A stretch of DNA of 18,524 nt from Pigoraptor vietnamica (GCA_943704525.1 CALSCQ010002244.1:1-18524); one strand, 5' to 3'; counted from the stretch's first letter, positions 9,209 to 18,384 are shown. Notes: generated by a model not told the origin, from the sequence alone. Made by a program: numbers and translations.

Positions 9209-9254
9209 AGGTGCGGACGGGGGACGACGTCAGGTGCGGACGGGGGACGACGTC
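9209..9254. repeat. Exact tandem 23-bp duplication
   Basis: The 23-bp unit beginning AGGTGCGGACGGG and ending GACGACGTC occurs at 9209-9231 and 9232-9254 without mismatch. Perfect identity suggests a recent slippage or duplication event. Confidence 0.95.
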
Positions 9255-9621
9255 ACCGGTATTTTCAATCGCCAATGCCTCCCGCCAGCCCACACGGCAG
9301 ACGAGAGGCTATTTGCCACCACGACACTGAGAAATTGTGGCACCGTGCGGCTGTTGCCTCATGCAGCACGGCAGAGTACGTTACGCCGGTTATGACGACG
9401 CAAACCGAACGCGAGAAGAGGCCGTCTTTTCCGACTTTGAGTGACTCAGCGTGTCAGAAAAAAAAACATGGGCTCAAGTCATCCTGTGTAACACTGATGT
9501 AACAAATGTCAAACGGGACTTTCGCTGTTTCGCAGTCGTCATCAACACATCAACAAGTAGGGACGCATCAACTTTCTCGACTTCTCACGCGGGTTCGTTC
9601 CCCTGCGTGCACTTCTTGTTG

Positions 9622-9660
9622 AAAAGACACTCAAAATCTCTAAAGAGTAGAGTGTCTTTT
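9622..9660. other. Perfect 11-bp inverted repeat (hairpin) upstream of MAT1
   Basis: AAAAGACACTC at 9622-9632 pairs perfectly with GAGTGTCTTTT at 9650-9660, with a 17-nt loop that itself holds CTCT/AGAG. It lies 82 bp before the MAT1 start codon, so it would fall in the promoter or 5'UTR. Confidence 0.85.
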
Positions 9661-9741
9661 GGAAGCTCAGCAAGCGCCTGTGGAACTTGTGAACGTGCGT
9701 GGTGCACGCAGTTCGCCTTGCGTTCCTTCCATGTGCGGATA

Positions 9742-9979
9742 ATGGCGTCCAAGGGACAGCCATTGGGACCCAATGTCGACACGCACTGTCCGCTGTGCAA
9801 GAGCGACACGTACTTGAGAAATGTGACGCTGCGGATCAGCGCCGCGTGCGGACACAAGCTGTGGGTGTTGGCAGACTGTGGCGGTGCATCTTGGTTTGTC
9901 CTTACTCGACCCACGTCGGTTCGGGCTCGCTGTACATGTCTGTCTTTGTGTGCGCACGTTTTATATGCGTGCGTGTACG

Positions 9980-10020
<41 letters not shown>

Positions 10021-11556
10021 CGTGCGTGCTCGTCTGTGTGCGTGCGTGCTCGTTGTGTGTGTGTGCGTGCTCGTGTGCGTGCGTGCGTGTTTTATAGTGC
10101 ACATTTTACTTCGCGTTTTAACCCCACACACTCTTCACTCTATAGCTGCGACAATTGCATCAGTCGCATGTTCAAAGGCGTCAATGTCTCGGCCACGTGC
10201 CCACACGCCGGGTGCGGTGCGCGCGTGATGACCGACCGATTTATCATTCCCACGTTTGAGGATGTCGACATTGAGTTCGAGGTGATACAGCGGAAAACAG
10301 TCATGAAAGGGTACGTCTTTTGTGCCGTCGCCGCCGCAAGATGGAGGCACTCTCTTGTTAGCGCGTGCGGTTGTTATGGGAATTGCTTTCCTGCCGTGCG
10401 TTGTTCTGAGTGCGAGAGTTGCTCTTGCGTGGGAGTGTGCGGTCGTCTAGCAGGGCTCTTATTTTGCCGTCCTTGCGTTACAAATGGGCGACACAAGCAG
10501 AGGGCTTTTTTGTGTACGAGGGAGTGGCTCAGCAACCGACATAAGTAGAGGGCCTTTTTGTATACAGGAGCCGACATAAGTAGAGGGCCCTCTTGTGTGC
10601 GAGGAAGTGGCTCAGCTCGACGTCTCTTTGCTCATGTATTTTGCTCCATTTCGTGAATTTGCGGCTGAGCGAGTGTTCCCTCTTTGTCGCAGATTGCCGA
10701 CGTCAGAGGCCGATTTTCCGTCACTCAAGGACTTCAACGACTACCTGGAAGAAATTGAAGAAATTGGTGCGCGTGTGCGAATGCACCGGCGTGTGTGCGT
10801 GCATGCGCCGCACGTGCGTTCATCCCGTGTGCCTTTTTGCGTGTGCCGTCCGCCCCCCACGGTCTGAGTGTGTGGTTCGCTGACGCTGTTGGCTGTTCAC
10901 AACGGGCACTCACGCCCGTCTCTCTTCTTGCACTCCAGTACAAAATTTGGCGTACAAAGTGGACGTGGAGGCGTCGATGGCACGGCTGGACCGGCTGCGC
11001 GCGCGCGTCAAGGAACTGCAGGCACAGAGGAAGGCGCAAGAGGTGCGACTGCGCGTGCACATGCCCACTCCCGTGAATAAGGGAGTTTTGCGCCTGTCTT
11101 CCGCGCGCGTGCATTTCGACATTCGTTGCTCTCTCTGATAGTGTAGGGACTGTGTGCACTTTATTGACGTCCGGTTGTGACCCTCGTTCCCGTGCGCGCG
11201 TGTGTGTGACTGCGTCACAGCACGCGGTCGATGCCTCTGGGCGCGCATACCTGCACCGCCTCACGACCGAGGAGAGCTACGGACCAACCGTGCCGCAGAT
11301 GGACGACCTGATTACAAAAGGGTGCGTGGAAATCTGCAGCTGCATTTGTCTCTCGATAGGGGGATATCATAACGAGTCCAGCATGCCGTGCGCATGTTGT
11401 TGTCTCGAAGCTTATCGGACATTTTCACTGCGCGGCAGGTACACGCGAGAAGTGCGCGACATGCTGACGACGCAAATGCTCGCGGGTGGCTTTGTGCCTG
11501 CGTACGTGTGCCTGCGTGCGCTAGAAGAGGCCTACTCGTGCCTCTTCCTCGAGTGA
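9742..11556 (+). CDS. MNAT1: CDK-activating kinase assembly factor MAT1 / TFB3
   Basis: MAT1 joins CDK7 and cyclin H into the CAK trimer and tethers it to the TFIIH core in the nucleus. Exons: 9742-9860, 10146-10310, 10693-10766, 10939-11042, 11221-11321 and 11439-11556; all introns GT-AG (one acceptor is TAG), giving 226 residues. An N-terminal RING finger (C16-x2-C19, C36-G-H38, C41-x2-C44, C58 and C62) reads CPLCKSDTY, ACGHKLCDNC and CPHAGC; the last pair is spaced x3 rather than the usual x2. Next come the family block FPSLKDFNDYLEEIEEIV (about 103-120) and a charged helical stretch. The C-terminus, LAGGFVPAYVCLRALEEAY (about 201-219), matches the MAT1 CAK-anchoring end. It is shorter than the roughly 300-residue animal proteins because the central coiled region is reduced. 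Tandem with DMAC2L, 141 bp apart. Confidence 0.92.
9980..10016. repeat. (TG)n microsatellite in MAT1 intron 1
   Basis: A pure TG run followed by TGCG and TGCTCG variants up to about 10093, on the sense strand of the intron 9861-10145. Confidence 0.95.
10489..10618. repeat. Three-copy tandem repeat in MAT1 intron 2
   Basis: Units begin with CGACA[C/T]AAG[C/T]AGAGGGC at 10489, 10537 and 10572. Units one and three also share a GGCTCAGC tail, while unit two is shortened. The array lies in the 10311-10692 intron. Confidence 0.85.
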
Positions 11557-11697
11557 TAAACAGATTGGATGACGTCACGCATTTTTGCACTGCCACATTG
11601 CTTTGAACTCAAGAGGGGCATCTCCCTTCGTCTGCAACGGCCTTCGCTCCACCCAAATAGAAAGCTTCACTCTTGTTAGATGTGAGTATTCTGCAAA

Positions 11698-13086
11698 ATG
11701 GCGTGTGTCGCCGGGCGTTGTGTGCTGGCCAACACGGGATTTGCGGCGGGCAGGAATTGCGCGGAGTTGTTGAGACTTAACGCATCACTGCGGCGGTCTT
11801 TTTTCTCGGTGAGTGTGTTGCGCGCGTTTGTGTGCGTATGCGTGTGCGTGCGTTTGTGTGTGTGTGTGTGCGTGCGTATGCGTTTGTGCGTGCGTGCGTG
11901 TGTGCATGTGCGTGTGCGTGTGCGTGTGTGTTGTATGTGAGTGAAGTGTGTGTGTGTGCTGCTTGTGCGTGCGGGTGTGTGTGCGCGCTTGTGCGCTGCC
12001 CGTGCGTCGTGCGTGCATGCGGGTGTATGTGTGTGCGCGCGCGTGCCTGACAAACTATCCTATCACACGCAGACGCGTCCCTTGCCTAGATCGTCCACAT
12101 GCAGCGCAGTCGTAACTCGCGCGCGAGTGGCTCCGTTGTCGCCTGTGTCTCTGCGCACAACCACCGCGCGAAGTCTCTTCATGTGGGTCGAGAACATATT
12201 CAATGCCGTCGACAACTCGCGCATCCGCGCCGTTGGCCCCGAGAGGTGCGTATGTTTGCGCCGATTTGTGTGTCGTGAGCATGTGCTTGAGCCATCACAT
12301 CATATTGTGCAAGTCGGATATGAGAATGCGTCTCGAATTCACGCTGCATGGTGTCCCCACTCCTGTCGCCCGAGGCATGTCTGCTCGTTGATATACATGT
12401 GTGTGTGTTGTGTGCTTGTGTATCTCCACTCTCTGACGTCTGTCTATTGTCGACAACAGGGCTTGCGCCGAGTTCGTGTTTCGCATGGAGGGCACCGTGC
12501 GCGTGGAGGGTGTCGACGAGCCCATTCGCGCCGCCTCAAAGCTGCCGTCGGGCGACGTGAAGATCACCGCGATCGAGTTTGAGAACGCGACAGTAACACC
12601 GCGCGGCATGGAGCACTTTCGGGGACTCAAGCACATCAAGTCGCTCAAGCTCGCCCGTTGCAAGTGGGTTGCCGACGGCGGCGTTCAATGCGATTGTGTG
12701 TGCGTGCGATTCACGCGGGAGCATCGCATGTGGCTGACTGTGTCACCTTTCCCCTCCTCCTCTTCGTGACATATAAGCTGATACGACATCTCTCTCCCAC
12801 GCTCCTCCTCCTTCCTCCTTCCCCCCCTCCCCTCTCTCCCTCCTCCTTCCGACGCTCCCCATTCAGGTATGTGATGGACGACGGCGTCATTTCCATTGCG
12901 CAGCTGTCCACGCTCGAGGACCTCGACCTTTCCTACACCGCAATCACCGACGCCGCGCTCGACTACCTCGTCGGCCTAAGAAACCTGCGCAGGCTCGACG
13001 TGCGCGGGTGCGGCGGCATCAAGGACAAGGATGCTTTTGTGGGGACGATTGTGCGCAACATTCCCCAGTGCCGCGTGTATGCGTGA
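11698..13086 (+). CDS. DMAC2L: DMAC2L / ATP synthase subunit s-like mitochondrial LRR protein
   Basis: Animal DMAC2L (ATP5S, factor B) is a leucine-rich-repeat protein of the mitochondrial inner membrane linked to ATP synthase; its relative DMAC2 assists complex I assembly. Exons: 11698-11808, 12073-12245, 12460-12663 and 12867-13086; GT-AG junctions (GTGAGT, GTGCGT, GTGGGT donors) join to 235 residues. Residues 1 to about 75 are rich in Arg, Ser, Thr and Ala and poor in acid, as in a mitochondrial presequence. The family N-domain follows: MWVENIFNAVDNSRIRAVGP, then ER-ACAEFVFRMEG across the exon 2/3 junction. The LRR part has GLKHIKSLKLARCK, YVMDDGVISIAQLSTLEDL, LDLSYTAITDAALDYL and LRRLDVRGCGGIKDKD. 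The GTGGGT donor at 12664 was chosen because it restores the family spacing CKYVMDDG; reading on would insert extra residues. DMAC2 is an alternative assignment. Confidence 0.88.
11809..12060. repeat. TG/TGCG-rich low-complexity tract, DMAC2L intron 1
   Basis: Nearly all of this intron, starting at its GTGAGT donor, is made of TGTG, TGCG and TGTATG units on the sense strand. Confidence 0.9.
12790..12866. repeat. Long polypyrimidine tract at DMAC2L intron 3 acceptor
   Basis: About 75 bases of CTCCT-type sequence, nearly free of purines, lead into the CAG at 12864-12866. This is an unusually long pyrimidine tract for the 3' splice site of exon 4. Confidence 0.85.
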
Positions 13087-13178
13087 CCGCGAACAAATGC
13101 GCCGCTGCGCGACCACCACGCTCTGCGTATAGTGTTTCGAAGGCTCACATTCACCCTATGCCTCCATTTAGGTTACTA

Positions 13179-13195
13179 GGTGCTACTAGAGCACC
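13179..13195. other. Hairpin between convergent genes
   Basis: GGTGCT-ACTAG-AGCACC is a perfect 6-bp stem with a 5-nt loop in the 228-bp gap between the stop codons of DMAC2L (+) and 6PGDH (-). It may lie in either 3'UTR; no function can be assigned. Confidence 0.5.
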
Positions 13196-13314
13196 CGCCT
13201 CTACCGTTCTTTCCCTCCTCTTTCGTCAGCTCCAAGAGTCGCACGTAACGCCTCAATTTGTTTTTTTATCTCACAATTTGCGCCGCAAACGGGCGCTGAT
13301 CGCTCCGTGTCGGC

Positions 13315-16300
13315 TCACAGCTTGGACTCTGCGTCCCACTCCGTGTGGAAGGCCTCACCGGGCCGATCGAGGCGCTCGTACGTGTGCGCACCAAAGAAAT
13401 CGCTGCAAAAGGCAAGACGATAGCGTCAACGCAGCCACACAGACATGCGAAACAAGCACACCAAGTCGCGCACAAAAGAGATGGTTCATAATACGTGGCT
13501 CTCGCGCACACACGAAGCAACATTGTGAGAAGGGTCTGCCATGCGCAACCCACCGCTGCGCCTGCACGAGGTTGGCGGGATGGCGCTCGCGGCGGTACGA
13601 GTCAAAGTACGCGAGGCTTCCGCTGAAACCCGCGACGGCAATTCCGTGGCTGACGGCGAGCTGGACGACCTGTGTGCAGGAAAAACAAAAAAAAAAAGGC
13701 GTCAGAGTTCGGAACACATTTCAGGCCAGTGGAGCGCAGACGGGCCATTCAGAGAGAACATGAAGACGGAATAGGAACAAGGCAGACAGGAGATGCAGCC
13801 CTTGGGTTGGGCAAACGCCAGGAGCAGAGCACGTGAGGCCGGCGCGCACCTTTCGCCACGCGGTCTGCGCCGACTGGAGCTCCGCGGCAAAGTCCTTGTC
13901 GAAGAGGAGCGAGGGCAGGTTGGCGTCGCGGTCGTACGCGGCCTTGATGCGGTCGAGGAACACGGCACGGATGATGCAGCCGCCCTTCCAGATGCCTGGG
14001 CGAAATCACGTGGGTGTTATGCCAGTGGCAAACAGTTGCGCATGGGAATGTGTGAACGGCCGTGATGGTGTGCTTGTGCGCGCATGTGTGAAGGAAGGAC
14101 GGGATTATGTGCTCATGTGCGTATGTGTAACAGAAGTGGTGCTCGCGTGAACGTTGATATCAGAGCGATCCCGGCGCACATACAAAACGCGCCACGCAGC
14201 AAGAGAGAAGGCGCATCGAAAGCAAACATGCGCACGTTGACACTCACGGCTGATCTCTCCGAGGTTGAGTCCCCAGTTGTGAGTGATCGACGCCTGGCGG
14301 ATGATGTTCATGCCTGCGCAGGGCAACAGCGGGTGAGAACACGAAGGCGGGATGCATCGCTTGGCTCCCGTGCTCCACACAAAATACAACGACCAAGTCC
14401 CAATATATGCACGGCGAAGACGGGCAAAAAAAGGGCGCACACGCATGCACGGAGGCACGCACACATGCACAGGCACGCGACGGGTGCCCACCCTGCGCAT
14501 AGCTGCAGATCTTCGAGGCGTAGAGGGCCTTGTGCACCATGTCGATGAGCTCCTTCTTGTCCACCGCGGGCGCGTTCGGCTGCCACGAGAACAGCTGCGA
14601 GCACTTGACGCGGTCGTCGCGGAGCCCGCTGAGGTAGCGAGCATCGAGCGACGCGCTGATCGTGGGGATCGGAACGCTCAGCTCGGCCGCCTGTGTTTGG
14701 GGGTGAACAAAACACAGTCAGACGCAAAGAAAGGACCAAGCAATAGCGCTCATACGTACGCAGATACACACACGCACACAGACACAGACACAAACACCCA
14801 CACACCACAACACCCACCCACACCCACATCCCACGACCACCTTCAAAGGCCACGCGCACGCACACGCACCTGCTGGACGGTCCACTTGCCGGTGCCCTTC
14901 ATGCCCGTCTTGTCGAGAATGCGGTCGACAATCTCGCCCTGGCCGGTGAGCGTGTCCTTCACGGTGAAGATCTTGGCCGTAATCTCAATGAGGAACGACG
15001 ACAGGTTGCCGCGGTTCCACTCGGAAAACACCTGCGGGAGGAGACGCGTGCGCGAGAGGCCAGTCAGTGCTTGTGCGCACAAAGAAAATCGTGGGTGTAT
15101 ATTGCTTGCAATCGCAAGTAATGGGGTCGAACGCACGCGTGCGCGCCTTCCGAACGGCGAGTGCGCGTGCATGCATGTGACTCCAACACACCGAGACAAC
15201 GCACGCACAACACAAGCGTCTGCGCCCACCTGCGCGAGCTCCTGGTTCGAGAGGCCGCCAATCGTGCGCAGAATGTCGTAAGCCTCCGCAATCAGCTGCA
15301 TGTCGCCGTACTCAATCCCGTTGTGGATCATCTTGACGTAGTTGCCGGCGCCACCGGGCCCTGCGACGGCGGTGGCAATGCGTGTGAGGGAAAAGTGCAT
15401 TTCATGCGGGCATAATACGGGCGAGTGCGTGCGTGCGCGCAGGCATGGGAAGCGCATTTGTCGTCAGGAGAAAGAAGTCCACGCGCGACCACACTAGAGC
15501 CTAGGGATAATCCAAAGCGAGGCACACACCAATATACGTGACGCAGGGCCCGTCGTTGACTTGCGCGGCGACCTTCTCGAGGATCAGCTGGAGGGCAGCG
15601 TAGGCCTCGCGGGGGCCGCCTGCACCGCCACACACAAGCGACAGAGTGAGCATAGGCGACAGAGTGAGCAGGACGCCCCTTGCACGGCGCAGTCCTACAT
15701 GCGGATTCACAATAGCTTGACAACCATACATCCACACATCGCACAATGGGCCCGACATGCCGAGTAAGCGTCGCACCCACCCACAGACACACACACACAC
15801 GCACACACATACACAGTTCCACGCACCCGGCATGAGGGACGGGCCATGGCGCGCGCCCGCTTCGCCGCCGGACACGCCCATTCCGACATACAGAAGGCCC
15901 TTGGCGGCCACCTCCGCCGCGCGCCGCTCCGTGTTCTCGTACCACTCGTTGCCACCGTCGATAATGATGTCGCCGCTCTCGAGGTGCTGCGTGAGGTTCT
16001 TGATCGTCTCGTCGACCGGCTTGCCGGCCTGCACGAGGATAATCACCTTGCGCGGCTTGGCGAGCGACTGCGGGGAGTCGGCGTCAGCAGACGCATTGGA
16101 CGAAGATGCAGTGCGGGGGACGCGGCTTTGCGAGAAGGGCGACAAAGAATGCCACCACTCTTAAGAGTGAGTGTGTGATTGGTCACGGTGCGCGTGAAGT
16201 GAGGCATGAGAAGGACAATAAAAGGATGCCACGAAGCACTTTCGACAGAAGTGTGAGCATGAATTTGTGAGTGGTGAGTAAATAGACGCGCACACCTGCA

Positions 16301-16490
16301 CAAAGTCCTTAATGTCGTGGAAGCCCACGAGCGGAAGGTTTCCCTCCTTCTTCGCGCGCTGAACGGTCACATCGGTGCGCTCGGGGGAGCGGTTGTAGAC
16401 GGAGATCGGGAATCCTTTCTCGGCAATGTTGAGGGCGAGGTTCTGCCCCATCACGGCGAGGCCGACAAGGCCAATCACAGACTGCGCCAT
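13315..16490 (-). CDS. gnd: 6-phosphogluconate dehydrogenase (decarboxylating), C-terminal SKL
   Basis: Oxidises 6-phosphogluconate to ribulose 5-phosphate and CO2 with NADP+ in the oxidative pentose-phosphate pathway. Ten minus-strand exons: 16490-16296, 16067-15827, 15619-15530, 15360-15230, 15031-14870, 14690-14492, 14313-14248, 13995-13850, 13669-13554 and 13402-13315. All introns are GT-AG and phases sum to 477 residues, the normal family length. Residues 6-15 ([10 protein letters not shown]) are the dinucleotide-binding loop, with NRSPER (34-39) as the NADP-phosphate site. [17 protein letters not shown] (179-195) carries the catalytic Lys185, Asn189 and Glu192. The PROSITE-type signature [13 protein letters not shown] is at about 257-269. 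Wording such as GLSNQELAQ and CSYAQGMN is plant/cyanobacterial in type. The short tail [10 protein letters not shown] ends in Ser-Lys-Leu (codons 13326-13318), a type 1 peroxisomal targeting signal. Start chosen at the ATG of MAQSVIGL; it is 867 bp from the divergent TAF8-like start. Confidence 0.97.
14761..14870. repeat. CA-rich tract in 6PGDH intron 5
   Basis: Read on the gene's sense strand this is TG-, TGGG- and TGCG-rich sequence that begins directly at the GTGCGT donor, matching the pattern of the plus-strand genes. Confidence 0.85.
15777..15812. repeat. CA microsatellite in 6PGDH intron 2
   Basis: CACACACA with CCCACC and CGCACA variants; TG-rich on the sense strand and close to the GTGCGT donor of exon 2. 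Confidence 0.85.
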
Positions 16491-17356
16491 CCTTTCCCCT
16501 GACCGCACAATTCACGCGCTCGCACTCGCAAAGTATGGCAAATCTGCGCGCGACAACAGCGTGGAATCCATGGAATTGAGTTGGGTGTCGGAGACATGAC
16601 ACGGCACACCCATTTTTGCGTGGGCGAGGCGGCACAGTCACATCGGCGCGTGGCCGTGGTTGATGGGCTGTTGCAATCTACTTGTTCTTGGACACGAGGA
16701 GAACAACGGACCCTCGTGCACGAACAGCGGGTCGCGAAAGCGGAGATCACAGCGCACGTCTCACGACACACATGGCCAGTCAACTCACCCACTTCGCAGA
16801 TTAGGTGTCTCTTGCCGAGAAGGAGCCTTATAAGGCTAAGGCGAGAACGAGATCGACAACGCACTCACTGGGGGCACTCGTGAACTCCAAACACGCACGT
16901 CCACGTGTGTGCGTGTGTGTGCGTCGTGGCACTGTGACGTCGGGGTGTGTGTGTGTGTGTGTGTGTGCGTGTGTGCCATGTGTGTGTCAGCCAGATCCCC
17001 AAAGGGTGTGGGGGAGGGTCGCTCGGCGATACACATTGACGCAGAGTCCGCAATTGACCGCATTTTGCACGCGGATTTTCAAATCAATCGAAAATCACGT
17101 GATAAATATAAATGGAAACATTTGGGCTTCAAAATGGGCAAAATAGGGTATAATCTCCCCTGAATACTATAATTACGCAATCCCACACCATACATTTTCT
17201 ATAGACATCTATTCATAGGTTATCCCAAAGCTCTGCGTGTGTGTGTGCGACACTCAACCAGCACAAAAACGCTAATCGTTAATCACTTTGTGTGTGTCGC
17301 CTTCTTTCTCTGACGACCCACCGAGCCGCTGCTACCACCATTTCCTCCCGCGAAAA
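16491..17356. other. Divergent intergenic region between 6PGDH and TAF8-like gene
   Basis: This 866-bp gap should hold both promoters. It contains a perfect 14-bp palindrome with a TATAA core, a TGACGTC motif at 16935-16941, a (GT)11 run at 16945-16966, and an AT-rich island at about 17080-17280 that contrasts with the GC-rich surroundings. Open frames here have no protein-like composition or splice support. Confidence 0.6.
16824..16837. promoter_or_regulatory. Perfect palindrome AGCCTTATAAGGCT
   Basis: A 14-bp sequence identical to its reverse complement, with TTATAA at its centre. It lies about 334 bp upstream of the 6PGDH start and 520 bp upstream of the TAF8-like start, so it could be a symmetric TATA-like or dimer-binding site. 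Location and symmetry are the only evidence. Confidence 0.35.
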
Positions 17357-18384
17357 ATGAGCGGTGGGGGTGGTGGCGGCGGCGGAAATGTGGTGCGCCT
17401 GTCGTTCAGCGGCCCACGCCCACAGCCCACAGCGGAAGAACGCGACTCAAAGCCCAATCTTGTCGTGAAATTTGAGCGAAAACCCAGCGGCGCCATACAA
17501 CTTACGCCGCAGCAGCAACAGCCACCGCAACAACAGGCACAGAAGGGGTCTGCCGCGGCCAAGCAGGGTCAGAGTGCAAAGGATGGAGCGGGCAAGACGC
17601 CGTCGCAGCCGCGCGCGCCCAAGCAGAGTCGGCCGCAGGTGCACGTGTTTCAGCCTGCGCGCGTCGAGGAACAGCGACCCCAGTTTGAGAAGATACACGA
17701 GGAGCTCTTTCAACGACAGGCGGAGGCAGATGCCGGCAAGGTTGACCTTGCGTCAGTGTATCCGTCGGCGGACGCGGACGAGTTGCAGCGGGCTTACGCG
17801 CGGAGAATGTTCGTGCATGTCGCCGCCCAGACGTTGGCGCATTCGGGGTTTCGAACCGCGGATGGCACGTCGCTGGAAGTTGTGGGTTGATGTGTTACAG
17901 ATGTATGCGTGTGTGTGTGTGTGTGCGCATGGAAGTGTATGCGTGTGTTATGCGTCCATGTTGTGCGTGGGTGCGTGTGTGTGTGTGTGTGCGTTGCGTG
18001 TGTGTGTACGTGCGTGTGCGTGCCACTGCACGTGTTGATGCGTTGCCATCGCAGATTGCCGACGTGATGCAGTCTTTCATGGGCGAGATTGGGAGGCGGT
18101 CTCGCGCCCTTGCGGAGACGGCCAGTCGCACGGCACCCACCGCGTGCGATGTGCATCACATTATGGTGAGTGTTCACGCCTTCCTCGGTTGTGTTGCAAG
18201 CGGGGCCTTTCCATTCCGGATATCCACTTTCATCCCTCCGCCAGATGCGTGCGCTTCTTTTTTTTGTTAATGCCGGTTCCCACGCGCCTATCCCCTTTCT
18301 TCTACCAGGCGGATCTCGGTTTCAATGCGGTTCGCCTCCAAAAATACCTCGCCGTTGTGCGGTCAAGGCCAGCAGCGAAGTTTG
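17357..18384 (+). CDS. TAF8: TAF8-like histone-fold protein of TFIID, 3' partial
   Basis: TAF8 pairs with TAF10 through its histone fold and helps build TFIID for RNA polymerase II initiation. Exons in the window: 17357-17881, 18055-18165 and 18309-18384, with donors GTGGGT, GTGAGT and GTGCGT; the gene continues beyond the window. The start is MSGGGGGG. Residues 1 to about 125 are low-complexity: a glycine run, then Gln-, Pro- and Lys-rich segments. A bromodomain-associated/TAF8-type histone fold spans about 146-215: YARRMFVHVAAQTLAHSGF, TSLEVIADVMQSFMGEIGR, RTAPTACDVHHIMADLGF. It continues LQKYLAVVRSRPAAKF, matching the TAF8 segment after the fold. Donor 17882 was chosen because SLEV-IADVMQSF restores family spacing. 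TAF3 or an SPT7-type subunit is a less likely alternative. Confidence 0.8.
17905..18030. repeat. TG-rich microsatellite tract in TAF8-like intron 1
   Basis: TGTGTG and TGCGTG runs on the sense strand fill most of the intron 17882-18054. Confidence 0.9.

Larger units (their letters stand above)
8707..9741. other. Intergenic region between two divergent genes, about 1 kb
   Basis: This lies between the start codons of the 141-residue protein (-) and MAT1 (+). It contains an (AT)n tract, two small tandem duplications, a TG microsatellite around 9051-9080 and a hairpin, all listed separately. Frames open on either strand across it lack protein-like composition or splice support, so I see no gene. 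Confidence 0.6.

Noticed and set aside
9050-9502. 150-codon plus-strand open frame
   Set aside because: Starts in a TG repeat and crosses a 23-bp duplication; no protein-like segments or splice support.
9451-10548. 365-codon plus-strand open frame
   Set aside because: It runs through MAT1 exons 1 and 2 and the TG microsatellite intron; splice sites and MAT1 homology explain the real exons.
11785-12053. Open frames of Thr-His or Cys-Val repeats
   Set aside because: They are translations of TG/CA microsatellite in an intron, not proteins.
12664-12769. Read-through of DMAC2L exon 3 (WVADGGVQ...)
   Set aside because: Though open and superficially similar to the family, splicing at 12663 to 12867 gives CKYVMDDG with correct family spacing and frame.
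13179-13195. Hairpin as a bacterial-type terminator or part of a tRNA
   Set aside because: No T-run follows, no tRNA arms or T-loop are present, and the locus is eukaryotic.
13008-13763. 251-codon plus-strand open frame
   Set aside because: It covers the DMAC2L 3' end out of frame and the antisense of the last two 6PGDH exons.
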